Assembly (NCBI GenBank): GCA_029779385.1 | Contig: JAKPAQ010000483.1 | Span: 1-19,772, forward strand | Direction: 5' to 3' | DNA length: 19,772 nucleotides | DNA from: Actinomycetes bacterium | Lineage (GTDB): Bacteria > Actinomycetota > Actinomycetes > Propionibacteriales > Nocardioidaceae | Shown: positions 7,840 through 14,895 of the stretch, one piece after another | Numbering within the stretch: position 1 is the stretch's first letter | Layout: the number at the start of each line of letters is the position of its first letter | Program-made: the position numbers and the translations under genes | Notes under the pieces: model-generated | What the model saw: only the letters and a program-made list of their open reading frames with translations | Database searches by the model: none | Told to the model about the DNA's origin: nothing

Positions 7840-9552
7840 TCAGCCTAGCGTCGGAAGTGGGGCAATTTCGAACCGTTTTCCGTGCCGGCCTGCTGCTGGC
7901 CATGGCCAAACCCAGCGCCCGCGGATAAGTCGGACGTTTTGACTCTCTAGCCAGTTGAGCAACAGTTCTGACTCTTCGACCAACGCTGACGGCATTGGCA
8001 AGGTTTTTGCGGTGACAGTTTCGGCCGAAAGCACCAAGTCGTCTACCCACGCTTGGACTCGGTCGCCGCTGGCGGCAACCAGCGAACTCATCAGCCCGGT
8101 CGCTGCCAGTCTGCCGTGGCGGATCACATGCACTTCCCAGCCAGAGTCGATGGGGGCGGCAGCCACCAGCTCGGCTTCCTGGGCGAGCGAGGTAAGTCGC
8201 TGCGTCCGGCTGAGGGCCTCGACTAGTGCGGCCGTGCGGTCGCGTTCGGTCGCGGCATCTTCGAATTTCTGGTCACCGGCAAGAGCGAGCATCTGCTGCT
8301 CGCTGTGGGAAACAACGTCTATCGGATCTATCGACATCGCAGTTCGCAGGCGGTCAATCTCGCTGCCGTATTGGTCACCAGCACCGGCTGGATCGCACGG
8401 GGCTAAGCACTGACCGATCTCGGCTTGAATGCACGCACTTTGAGTTGGGACTACCGGCAGCTTCCCGCCGCATTGACGAACCTGAAACGTCGAATGCAAA
8501 GCGGCCATCGCCATTTCGGCCTTGCGCCTGCTGGTAAATGGGCCAAGGTGCGTTGCGCCTTGGGTGACAGTTCGAACAATGGAAATCCGGGGCCAAGGTT
8601 CGTCGGTTAGCCGCAGCCACGAAACTCGTTCGGGAAACTTCGACCGGCGGTTATACGGCGGCCGGTATCGGTCTATCAGTCGCAGTTCGCGAATTGCGGC
8701 TTCGACCGCACTGGCGCAAACAACATGATCGATGCGTTCGGCTAGGGCGATCATTTCGCCCATCCGGCTTCTCGTTTCAGAAGAGGTGAAATAGGTGCGA
8801 ACGCGCTTGCGCAGCGACTTTGAAGTGCCGACATAGAGGACCTCGTCTGCTGAGTCGCGGAAAAGGTAAACCCCTGGGGCGTCTGGCAACGAATCGGCCA
8901 GATGGCGTTTTTGGCGCTGAGCTTTTGAAATCTTCGTGCTGAAGGCCGCGACTTCTTCGACGGTACTCACATTGAATGAGCCGAGGCGCTCGAAGAGGGC
9001 GTGGAGGACGTCGACGGTGGCGCGGGCGTCGGTGAGTGCGCGGTGGTCAGGTTCCACACTGGAAAAGCGGGCGCTCAAGGTGGACAGTTTCATGTTCGGC
9101 ACCTCGTCACGCGAAAGGACCCGGCGGGCCAATTTGACTGTGTCGATGACGTCGTTGCCTGGCCAAGAGATTCCTAGCTCTTTGGCGGCGTGTTTGAGGA
9201 AACCCAAATCGAAGCCGGCGTTGTGGGCGACTAGAACCGTGTCGCGACTGAAATCGAGGAAAGCCGGGAGTACCTCGCTGATGGGGGGAGCCTGGCTGAC
9301 CATCTGGTCGGTTATTCCGGTGAGAACGGTGATGAATGCAGGGATCGCTTGGTTGGGATTTACCAAGGTGGCGAACTCGCCGAGGACTTGACCGCCACGA
9401 ACTTTTACCGCGCCGACTTCGGTGATTGCTGCGCCTTTGGCAGGTGACCCACCTGTCGTCTCCAGGTCGACGACGCAGAAGGTGGTTTCGTGCAGCAGGC
9501 GACCGCCCCAGTCGAAACTGGGATCGTCGAATGCCTGTTGAGTCAACGCCAT
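7840..9552 (-). CDS. DEDD exonuclease fused to UvrC-like GIY-YIG nuclease
   Basis: This 570-residue two-nuclease protein probably acts in DNA repair or end processing. Residues 23-190 are a DnaQ-like DEDDh 3'-5' exonuclease with D29 and E31 in VDLETTGG, D115 in HNAGFDLGFL, and H170 and D175 in DHRALTDA. Residues 220-301 are a GIY-YIG domain: Y229 in GVYLF, Y240 in LYVG, R250, E289 and N301 match the UvrC catalytic set. A four-cysteine motif follows (C361-x12-C374-x7-C382-x3-C386), like the UvrC iron-sulfur site. Next comes a UVR-type segment (about 419-445, QKFEDAATERDRTAAL), which in UvrC contacts UvrB. The RNase H-like endonuclease and HhH parts of UvrC are absent. The layout matches the mycobacterial Rv2191-type protein. 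The ATG follows a TAAGGT box by 6 nt. Confidence 0.93.
   Translation of the reverse strand: MALTQQAFDDPSFDWGGRLLHETTFCVVDLETTGGSPAKGAAITEVGAVKVRGGQVLGEFATLVNPNQAIPAFITVLTGITDQMVSQAPPISEVLPAFLDFSRDTVLVAHNAGFDLGFLKHAAKELGISWPGNDVIDTVKLARRVLSRDEVPNMKLSTLSARFSSVEPDHRALTDARATVDVLHALFERLGSFNVSTVEEVAAFSTKISKAQRQKRHLADSLPDAPGVYLFRDSADEVLYVGTSKSLRKRVRTYFTSSETRSRMGEMIALAERIDHVVCASAVEAAIRELRLIDRYRPPYNRRSKFPERVSWLRLTDEPWPRISIVRTVTQGATHLGPFTSRRKAEMAMAALHSTFQVRQCGGKLPVVPTQSACIQAEIGQCLAPCDPAGAGDQYGSEIDRLRTAMSIDPIDVVSHSEQQMLALAGDQKFEDAATERDRTAALVEALSRTQRLTSLAQEAELVAAAPIDSGWEVHVIRHGRLAATGLMSSLVAASGDRVQAWVDDLVLSAETVTAKTLPMPSALVEESELLLNWLESQNVRLIRGRWVWPWPAAGRHGKRFEIAPLPTLG
7842..7847 (-). promoter_or_regulatory. 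-10 box for the Lrp/AsnC-like gene (leaderless)
   Basis: TAGGCT on the minus strand overlaps the stop of the upstream exonuclease gene and lies 6 nt before the GTG at 7835. No Shine-Dalgarno is present. No convincing -35 is seen. Confidence 0.45.
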
Positions 9553-9558
9553 AAAACG

Positions 9559-9581
9559 ACCTTAGAACCCGTCGCCGACGG
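9559..9581 (-). promoter_or_regulatory. Leaderless promoter of the exonuclease/UvrC fusion, weakly PafBC-like
   Basis: On the minus strand TAAGGT (9559-9564) lies 6 nt before the ATG at 9552. Exactly 8 nt upstream of the box is CCGTCGGCG (9573-9581), matching six of nine positions of the RecA-independent damage-promoter element TTGTCRGTG (spacing N8 to TANNNT). No ordinary -35 is visible. The -10 call is reasonable; the PafBC reading is tentative. Confidence 0.45.
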
Positions 9582-9584
9582 TTC
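9565..9584. repeat. Imperfect inverted repeat in the exonuclease promoter
   Basis: GAACCCGTCG and CGACGGTTC face each other around a single C, with one extra C in the left arm. The element lies immediately upstream of the TAAGGT box and covers the damage-type 9-mer. It could be an operator or a byproduct of that motif. The GAAC...GTTC ends are 12 bases apart, so it is not a standard actinobacterial LexA box (4-base gap). Confidence 0.4.
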
Positions 9585-9617
9585 TTCGTTCGCGGGCAGT
9601 TGACGCAGTTTCCAAAA

Positions 9618-9640
9618 GTGTCAGTTCGGGTGTTTAGTTT
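9618..9640 (+). promoter_or_regulatory. PafBC/RecA-NDp-like promoter of the Cys-rich small protein
   Basis: GTGTCAGTT (9618-9626) matches seven of nine positions of TTGTCRGTG. After exactly 8 bases comes TAGTTT (9635-9640), a TANNNT box. The ATG at 9648 is 7 nt further, so the mRNA is probably leaderless. This matches the known layout of mycobacterial RecA-independent DNA-damage promoters, but activity is inferred. Confidence 0.5.
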
Positions 9641-9647
9641 CTCTGCC

Positions 9648-9914
9648 ATGAACGAAATGGATGTCGATCAGCCCGTGGTTGTTGACTGCGATACCTGCTT
9701 AGTCAGGTGTGCGGCCGTGTGCGCCGACTGTGTTGTTTCGGTCTTACTCGGACCGCCACCTGAGCGCCTAGAGTTCGATCCGCACGAGCAAGCGGCCTTA
9801 GCTGCGTTGGCTGGGACCGGGCTTATCCCGCCACTGCGGTTGGTGGCTTCGGTGCCAGCACTTCAAGAAGGTGATTTAGGTTTCACTGCCCAGACTCGCG
9901 ACGCCGCAAGTTGA
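9648..9914 (+). CDS. Small Cys-rich protein of unknown function
   Basis: This is an 88-residue protein I cannot assign to a named function. Five cysteines cluster near the N-terminus (C14, C17, C21, C25, C28) in a CxxC-x3-C-x3-C-xx-C pattern, suggesting zinc or iron-sulfur binding. The CADCVVSVLLGPP stretch continues into a short acidic part and a helix-like segment EQAALAALAGTGLIPPLRLV. There is no signal peptide, so it should be cytoplasmic. The ATG at 9648 is preferred to an in-frame upstream start at 9600 because a TAGTTT box lies 7 nt before it, giving a leaderless transcript. Its stop codon lies within the -35 of the next promoter. I believe similar small proteins occur in other actinobacteria beside NlpC/P60 genes, but I could not check. 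Confidence 0.75.
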   Translation: MNEMDVDQPVVVDCDTCLVRCAAVCADCVVSVLLGPPPERLEFDPHEQAALAALAGTGLIPPLRLVASVPALQEGDLGFTAQTRDAAS

Positions 9915-9939
9915 ACCTGATACCGAGGCGAACTAAAGT
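9911..9939 (+). promoter_or_regulatory. Promoter of the riboswitch-nlpC/P60 transcript
   Basis: TTGAAC (9911-9916), a 17-base spacer and TAAAGT (9934-9939) form a near-consensus housekeeping promoter. Transcription should begin around 9946, just before the riboswitch. The -35 overlaps the stop codon of the small Cys-rich gene. Confidence 0.75.
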
Positions 9940-9947
9940 GTTTTCTT

Positions 9948-10112
9948 GTGTCGCCGACGGCGGCACCGCCGAGTCATTGCAGTCGAGTCGATTTACGTCG
10001 ATCCGAGCGATGAGCCGGGGACCCAAGGTAATTGGGGTGAATCAGTTGGTCCGCCGACTGTAGGGCAACCTAGGCCCGAACCCGTCAGCTCACCTGGTAG
10101 GCGTCGAGGTAT
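9948..10112 (+). promoter_or_regulatory. c-di-AMP riboswitch (ydaO/yuaA type)
   Basis: The leader carries the conserved blocks of the ydaO class in order: CACCGCCGAGTC (about 9964-9975), GGGGACCCA with the following TTGGGGTGAATC (about 10017-10042), GTAGGGCAACCT (about 10060-10071), CGAACCCGTCAGCTCACC (about 10077-10094) and GGTAGGCG (about 10096-10103). In actinobacteria this class commonly precedes cell-wall hydrolase genes and turns them off when c-di-AMP is high. The final paired element ends only a few bases before the AGGAG site at 10116, and no separate U-tailed terminator is visible, so control of translation is possible. The boundaries are approximate. Confidence 0.92.
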
Positions 10113-10115
10113 CGC

Positions 10116-10120
10116 AGGAG
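10116..10120 (+). promoter_or_regulatory. Shine-Dalgarno that decides the nlpC/P60 start
   Basis: AGGAG lies 5 nt before the GTG at 10126 and immediately after the riboswitch. It shows that translation starts here, not at the in-frame codon at 9946, which lies at or before the start of the riboswitch. Confidence 0.85.
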
Positions 10121-10125
10121 AATTT

Positions 10126-11085
10126 GTGCGCTTTAGCAAAACTGCCGTTTCGGTTGCGGCTGCAGCCATTGTTGCGACGGGATCGTTTGTCTTGGTCTCT
10201 CCGGCGCAAGCCGAGCCCGAGGTGACCGCCGCCGACGTCGAAAAGTCTTTCGACAAGGCGGAACGTGCCAACGAGCAGCTAAACCAACTAACCGAAGATG
10301 CCGAAGAGCTAGATCAGCGGATCAGTGAGGTCTCTGCAGAGATCCGCCAAATCAGCAAGATTTACCAGACTCAGCGCAACGAACTCGGCGCCGATATTGT
10401 CGCCCAGCAGATGGCACAGCCACTTGGCCCGACGGTTGGCCTGTTGTCCAGTGGCGACCCGGACCAGTTCCTCGACGGACTGAGCGCAATCGATGCGCTA
10501 AACACGACTCGTGCCGATGCCCTCGCTTCTTTTAGCAAGACTCGAGTAGAGCTAAAGAAGCGCGAAGCGCAACTTTCCGAACACGAAAAGGTATTGGCTA
10601 AGAAGGTCAAGAAGGCCGCAAAGGTCAAAGACCAGATGCAGGCCGATTACGCCTCGGCCAAGTCTGACTACGCGCTCCTGAGCGCAGCGGCCCAGTCGGC
10701 GATGAGCGAAAGCGATATCACTGCGGTGCGCAACGCAGGTTCTGGTGCGGCCAAGAAGGCAATCGCTTTTGCGATGAACCAACTCGGCGACCCGTACGTC
10801 TACGGCGGCACTGGTCCAAACAGCTGGGATTGTTCTGGACTGGTGATGAAGGCATATGCGGCCGCGGGCGTTTCCCTGCCTCGAGTCGTTAGCCCGCAGA
10901 TGGCCGCCGGCCGCCGGGTCTCGGCTGCTGACCTGCAGCCCGGTGACTTGGTCGCCTACCCGAGCATGTCCCATATCGGTATCTACCTGGGTGGCGGCAA
11001 AGTTATCCATGCTCCTCGGCCAGGCAAGAGCGTCGAGATCACCAGTTTGTCAGCCGGATTCGGCGTCTACGCCCGCGTATCCTGA
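10126..11085 (+). CDS. Secreted NlpC/P60 peptidoglycan endopeptidase (RipA/RipC-like)
   Basis: This 319-residue protein probably cuts peptide stems of peptidoglycan outside the cell during growth or division. A signal peptide (1-29, ending SPAQA before EPEV) is followed by a long charged coiled-coil region (about 38-190) like those that hold RipA-type or FtsEX-linked hydrolases inactive. The NlpC/P60 domain follows (about 210-319): Cys236 in WDCSGLV, His283 in SHIGIYLGGG and His295 in VIHAPRPG form the expected catalytic set. The GTG start is fixed by the AGGAG site and by the signal peptide that starts with MRFSKTA. It is controlled by the upstream promoter and c-di-AMP riboswitch. The mycobacterial counterpart in this position is the Rv2190c (RipC-type) protein. 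Confidence 0.93.
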   Translation: MRFSKTAVSVAAAAIVATGSFVLVSPAQAEPEVTAADVEKSFDKAERANEQLNQLTEDAEELDQRISEVSAEIRQISKIYQTQRNELGADIVAQQMAQPLGPTVGLLSSGDPDQFLDGLSAIDALNTTRADALASFSKTRVELKKREAQLSEHEKVLAKKVKKAAKVKDQMQADYASAKSDYALLSAAAQSAMSESDITAVRNAGSGAAKKAIAFAMNQLGDPYVYGGTGPNSWDCSGLVMKAYAAAGVSLPRVVSPQMAAGRRVSAADLQPGDLVAYPSMSHIGIYLGGGKVIHAPRPGKSVEITSLSAGFGVYARVS

Positions 11086-11103
11086 CGCTGAACTGCTAAA
11101 CAC

Positions 11104-13011
11104 CTAGCCGCGCGGAACGAGCGCGACTATCCCGCCGGTGGCACCGGTGTAAATTTCGCCGTTCGGCCCGAGATAGGTGGCGGCGTAATGGTTGTTCACC
11201 ATTGGCCCTGAGCCGGCCCGAACTCGCCACATTGCCTCCCCGGTCGTGGCGTCCAGCGCGGTGAAGTACCAGGCGTCAATGCCCCAAATTGAGTCTTTTC
11301 GGGTGTAGCTGACGAGTACGCCTGTGGTGCTGCCTTTGGAAACCACTGAGGGGATAGTGATTTCGGAGTTCTCCCAGACGCGCTGGCAACCGCTGCCGTC
11401 GGGGTTCACGTCAATGCGAGCCAATCCCGGTTCGCTGGCGCGACCGTTCGTGGCCGTGACCAGGCTGTAGCCGTAGTTGTTCTCCACGAAGAGCGATTTG
11501 CCCATCGCGATGAGCGAGTTGTCGGTGGCGCTTTTGTGCTTTGCAAACACCGGGACGCGACACACTTCTCTTGCACCTAGGGCCAGACCAGCTGAGGTGT
11601 CATAAACGACTACGTTCATTTGCGGATCGGCGTTGTCGGTGATGGCCACGAACCGCTCGTCCAGCATGAGCGTCGGAGTGGTTCCTGAAGCGCGACTGGT
11701 CTGCCCGGGTTTGAGGCGGGTACCGCGGTCGTAACTTTCGCGCCATCGCACCGTGGGTTTGCCGTCCACCACCTCGGCAAACACCAGTTCTCTTGAAGTC
11801 ACCAGGTAGGCGCCACCGCCTTTGGACACGGCGAAGGAGTTTTCGATATCCGCATTGGCAAATCGAATGCCCTCGATCTGGCCAGTGGGCAGGTCTAGCA
11901 CGCCAACCGACCCGAGTTGTCCCACAATCCACCAGTAGCCACTGGTATCTGGCAGCGCCGAGTTGATCCCCTCGCCGGGTGCCAAAACGCTCGACACATC
12001 AAATTCGTCGACCTTGGAGATTGCGGGCCGACCAGCAGCGTCCATGGTCCTCCACCGGGTAATGCGGCCATCGGCGGTCGGCAGCACCACCTGCTGCTGC
12101 TCATCCAGTACCGCATAGCCTCCGCCGGCGAAGTTGGTGGCGAAATCAGTTCGGAACGGTCGGTCGGCGACGTGTTTTCGAGCCAGCACTTCCAGCGAAT
12201 GCGGATCCAGCACATTGAGCGTGACTTTCGTGGGATTAACGCACACGCCAATCAGTCGTCCGGCCGAATCAAACAGGATCGAGGCGCACACTCCGCCGAG
12301 GTGCCGTCGGACCACTTCGGCCTTGCGCGGATCGACCACGCCCCGACCAAAGTACGCGTCGGTCATCGCGCCGTCATGGTGGATGTTGCTGTTGGGGTTA
12401 GGCGCGAGAAACGCACTCTGGGCGGGGGAGTTCGACTCAAATTCGGCCGTTGGGTTGATCGTTTCGAAGTCAAGATCGGCAGCCAGCAGGCCCGACACCG
12501 GCGCGCTAGGAATCGACGAGCCGAGCGCACCGATTACGCCGAGGACGGCGAACCCCACGAGTAGGGCCGAAGTTGTTCGACGGCCAAGATGCGTGGCCGT
12601 CGAATCAGTTCGGCGCGGCCACAGCCGAACTACTAAAACCAGCGCGCCAACTGCGGCCAAGCCAAGCGGAATCGCGTGAAGTGCCGCCGCGGCGAACGTC
12701 GCATCGCGCAACGGCCGAACCAAAGCAGTCAGAAGGCCGATTGCCGAAAATACGCCAGCGCTAATGAGTGCGCCGCGAGAAAGTCGCGGTACTGCGACCG
12801 CAACCAGCACCAAGACCACCGGGATCAACGAAGTGAGCAACGGCAAACTGGAAGTAACGGTTGCCGCAAGATCTGCGCGCGCTGCTTGGGCGCCAACCGC
12901 GCGCGGCGCAGTGAGCAGGTTGTCTGCCGTGCTGATCGGTGAAGCGATCGTCAGTGCTTGGGCAATCAAAAAGCATTGCAAAAGGCGCGTCGTGGACGGT
13001 AAATAACTCAT
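11104..13011 (-). CDS. Membrane protein with C-terminal PQQ-like beta-propeller, function unknown
   Basis: This is a 635-residue protein. The N-terminal about 170 residues hold about five hydrophobic segments (near 10-24, 55-75, 80-98, 105-130 and 147-165). The rest reads as a beta-propeller of the quinoprotein-like kind, with repeat-style strands such as YFTALDATTGEAMWRVRAG and GEIYTGATGGIVALVP at the end. The propeller probably lies outside the membrane. No enzymatic residues are recognisable, and PQQ binding itself is not shown. I chose the ATG at 13011, preceded by an AAAGGG site. The frame is open back to 13098, but that start would lie inside fadD. It is 64 bases downstream of the acyl-CoA ligase gene and converges on the NlpC/P60 gene with 18 bases between stops. 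Confidence 0.75.
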   Translation of the reverse strand: MSYLPSTTRLLQCFLIAQALTIASPISTADNLLTAPRAVGAQAARADLAATVTSSLPLLTSLIPVVLVLVAVAVPRLSRGALISAGVFSAIGLLTALVRPLRDATFAAAALHAIPLGLAAVGALVLVVRLWPRRTDSTATHLGRRTTSALLVGFAVLGVIGALGSSIPSAPVSGLLAADLDFETINPTAEFESNSPAQSAFLAPNPNSNIHHDGAMTDAYFGRGVVDPRKAEVVRRHLGGVCASILFDSAGRLIGVCVNPTKVTLNVLDPHSLEVLARKHVADRPFRTDFATNFAGGGYAVLDEQQQVVLPTADGRITRWRTMDAAGRPAISKVDEFDVSSVLAPGEGINSALPDTSGYWWIVGQLGSVGVLDLPTGQIEGIRFANADIENSFAVSKGGGAYLVTSRELVFAEVVDGKPTVRWRESYDRGTRLKPGQTSRASGTTPTLMLDERFVAITDNADPQMNVVVYDTSAGLALGAREVCRVPVFAKHKSATDNSLIAMGKSLFVENNYGYSLVTATNGRASEPGLARIDVNPDGSGCQRVWENSEITIPSVVSKGSTTGVLVSYTRKDSIWGIDAWYFTALDATTGEAMWRVRAGSGPMVNNHYAATYLGPNGEIYTGATGGIVALVPRG

Positions 13012-13075
13012 GGGCACCCTTTGGGAAAAGTTGGCCCCAATTCTGTCAGTTGCCGCGCCCCTTTTCGGCTTTTGG

Positions 13076-14821
13076 CTAGCGCACATAAAGCGACTCAATA
13101 AGGTCGTGCGAGTCGCGCAACACCATATGGCGCTTCACTTTGAACGACGGGGTCAAATAGCCGTTCTCCTCGGTCCAGTCATCGGTGACGACGACGAACT
13201 TTCGGATCGCTTCAGCGCGTGAAACTTGGGTGTTTGCGTCGTCTATCGCGGACTGAATCTGCTCGAGGAGTTCAGGGTCGTCCAGTTTTCCTTCCCAAGC
13301 TTCGGGATCCACGGTTACCAGGGCCGCAATAAAGGGCTTGCCCTCGCCGACTACGAGGCATTGGCTCACCAACGGGTGCGCCCGCACCCGATCCTCCAGA
13401 ATCGCCGGAGAGACATTCTTGCCGCCGGCGGTGACGATGATTTCCTTCTTGCGCCCGGTGATCTTCACGAAGCCGTCTTCGGTGATTTCGCCGAGGTCTC
13501 CGGTCTTGAACCAGCCGTCGACATCAAGCACTTCTGCGGTCGCGGCCTCGAAGTTCCAGTAGCCCTGGAAAACCTGCGGGCCGCGGAACTGCAATTCGCC
13601 GTCGTCGGCGACTCGAACTTCGACGCCAGGGAAAGGTACTCCGACGGTGCCGATCCGCTGCTGTTTGACTGTGTTTGCGGTCAGTGCGGCAGTGGTTTCG
13701 GTAAGCCCGTAGCCTTCCAAAACGTTAAAGCCGATGCCCCGATAGAAGTGGCCGAGTCGATCGCCCAGCGGCGCGCCACCGGAGATTGCGTATTCAGCCT
13801 TTCCGCCAAGGGCCGCGCGCAACTTTCCGTAAACGAGCTTGTTGTAGACCGCATGCTTGGACCGAAGCGCCAATGAGGGTTTCCCGTCTTCGGTCGCGCG
13901 GCTGTAGGCGATGGCAGTGCGAACCGCGGCGTCAAAAATCTTGCCCTTGCCTTCGGCGTAGGCCTTCGTGCTTGCGGTATTGAATACCTTCTCAAAGACA
14001 CGGGGGACCGCCAACACGAAGGTGGGCTGGAAAGTTCCCAGATGGCCAACCAAATCGGCGATATCGGCCGTATGGCCCAACACTGCGCCCCAACGAATCG
14101 CGCCTACCTGGATGATCCGGGCGAAAATGTGCGCCAACGGCAGGAAAAGCAGCGTCGAGGCATCCGGGCGGGCGAACAACTCAGGTAGTTGGGTCATCGC
14201 GCCTTGGAGCTCAGCGCGGAAGTTCGCGTGAGAGAGTTCGCAACCTTTGGGCCTTCCAGTGGTTCCAGAGGTGTAGATCAAAGTGGCGAAATCGTCCTGA
14301 GTCACCGCAGCGCGACGTGCTTCAAGTGCCTCGTCAGAGATGTCAGTGCCGTCGGCAGCCAAAGCGCCAAGGACGTCGTCGATTGGCCGGATTACTCGCA
14401 GTTCGGGCGCTTCGGACTTTGCTTCGTCGATCCGGCCGAGGTGCTCGTGGCTCTCGTAGAAAATATGGGTGGCACCAGAATCGGACAGAATCCAGCTGAT
14501 CTGGCTAGCCGAGGAGGTTTCGTAGATCGGGACCGTTGTCGCGCCGATCCACCAGTTTGCGTAGTCCAGCACAGTCCACTCGTAGCGGGTCTTGGCCAAG
14601 ATCGAGACGCGCGCTCCTGGCCCTACGCCGGTAGCCATCAGGCCCTTAGCGGCCGCGGTCACCTCGTCATGGAATTGCGAAAGAGTGACATCGGCCCAGC
14701 CGTCACCAACCATTCGCCGCAACGCGACATGGTCTGAATCCTGGGGCAGCCGGTCCAAAATATCTTGGCTTAGCGTTCCCCAGTTGGTGTTGCTGGCTGT
14801 GTTCGACGATGCAGTAGTCAC
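13076..14821 (-). CDS. Long-chain fatty acid-CoA ligase, FadD15-like
   Basis: This 581-residue adenylate-forming enzyme activates fatty acids with ATP and CoA. Motifs are clear: the phosphate loop YTSGTTGRPKG (183-193), the aromatic-rich acyl-site region, GYGLTET (370-376), WFKTGD (437-442) and the hinge GRKKEIIVTAGGKNVSP (456-472). The layout and the ITGRKKEIIVTAGGKNVSPA stretch match the long-chain (AMP-dependent synthetase) FadD15 type rather than peptide synthetases. I place the start at the GTG at 14821, which lies 7 nt after a TACGGT box; an in-frame GTG at 14830 would overlap that box. In mycobacteria fadD15 sits in the same neighbourhood. The acyl-chain preference cannot be told from sequence. 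Confidence 0.93.
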   Translation of the reverse strand: MTTASSNTASNTNWGTLSQDILDRLPQDSDHVALRRMVGDGWADVTLSQFHDEVTAAAKGLMATGVGPGARVSILAKTRYEWTVLDYANWWIGATTVPIYETSSASQISWILSDSGATHIFYESHEHLGRIDEAKSEAPELRVIRPIDDVLGALAADGTDISDEALEARRAAVTQDDFATLIYTSGTTGRPKGCELSHANFRAELQGAMTQLPELFARPDASTLLFLPLAHIFARIIQVGAIRWGAVLGHTADIADLVGHLGTFQPTFVLAVPRVFEKVFNTASTKAYAEGKGKIFDAAVRTAIAYSRATEDGKPSLALRSKHAVYNKLVYGKLRAALGGKAEYAISGGAPLGDRLGHFYRGIGFNVLEGYGLTETTAALTANTVKQQRIGTVGVPFPGVEVRVADDGELQFRGPQVFQGYWNFEAATAEVLDVDGWFKTGDLGEITEDGFVKITGRKKEIIVTAGGKNVSPAILEDRVRAHPLVSQCLVVGEGKPFIAALVTVDPEAWEGKLDDPELLEQIQSAIDDANTQVSRAEAIRKFVVVTDDWTEENGYLTPSFKVKRHMVLRDSHDLIESLYVR

Positions 14822-14828
14822 AGGTAGC

Positions 14829-14858
14829 ACCGTACTCGGCCGTCGGCGTGCTGATCAA
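14829..14858 (-). promoter_or_regulatory. Promoter of the fadD15-like gene (leaderless)
   Basis: On the minus strand TTGATC (14853-14858), an 18-base spacer and TACGGT (14829-14834) form a -35/-10 pair. The GTG at 14821 is 7 nt after the -10, so the start codon is at about +1. Confidence 0.6.
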
Positions 14859-14864
14859 CGCCGA

Positions 14865-14890
14865 TAGGCTTTAACCACCCGGCGAGGAGG
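14865..14890 (+). promoter_or_regulatory. -10 box and strong Shine-Dalgarno for the SRPBCC gene
   Basis: TAGGCT (14865-14870) is a candidate -10 without a good -35. GAGGAGG (14884-14890) is a near-perfect Shine-Dalgarno 5 nt before the ATG at 14896. It rules out the GTG at 14890, whose first base belongs to the ribosome site. Confidence 0.5.
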
Positions 14891-14895
14891 TGGAC

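Noticed and set aside
9565..9584. LexA (SOS) box upstream of the exonuclease gene
   Set aside because: The GAAC and GTTC halves are 12 bases apart, whereas the actinobacterial SOS box has a 4-base gap.
9946..10125. Coding extension of the NlpC/P60 protein starting MCRRRRHRR
   Set aside because: The stretch is the c-di-AMP riboswitch; a good AGGAG site and a signal peptide start at the GTG at 10126.
11917..12564. 215-residue plus-strand frame opposite the propeller gene
   Set aside because: Composition is that of an antisense shadow in a GC-rich gene, with no domain, start signal or promoter.
13012..13098. 29-residue extension of the propeller protein from 13098
   Set aside because: It starts inside the fadD coding region and is basic and unlike a signal or membrane segment; ATG 13011 gives a better start.
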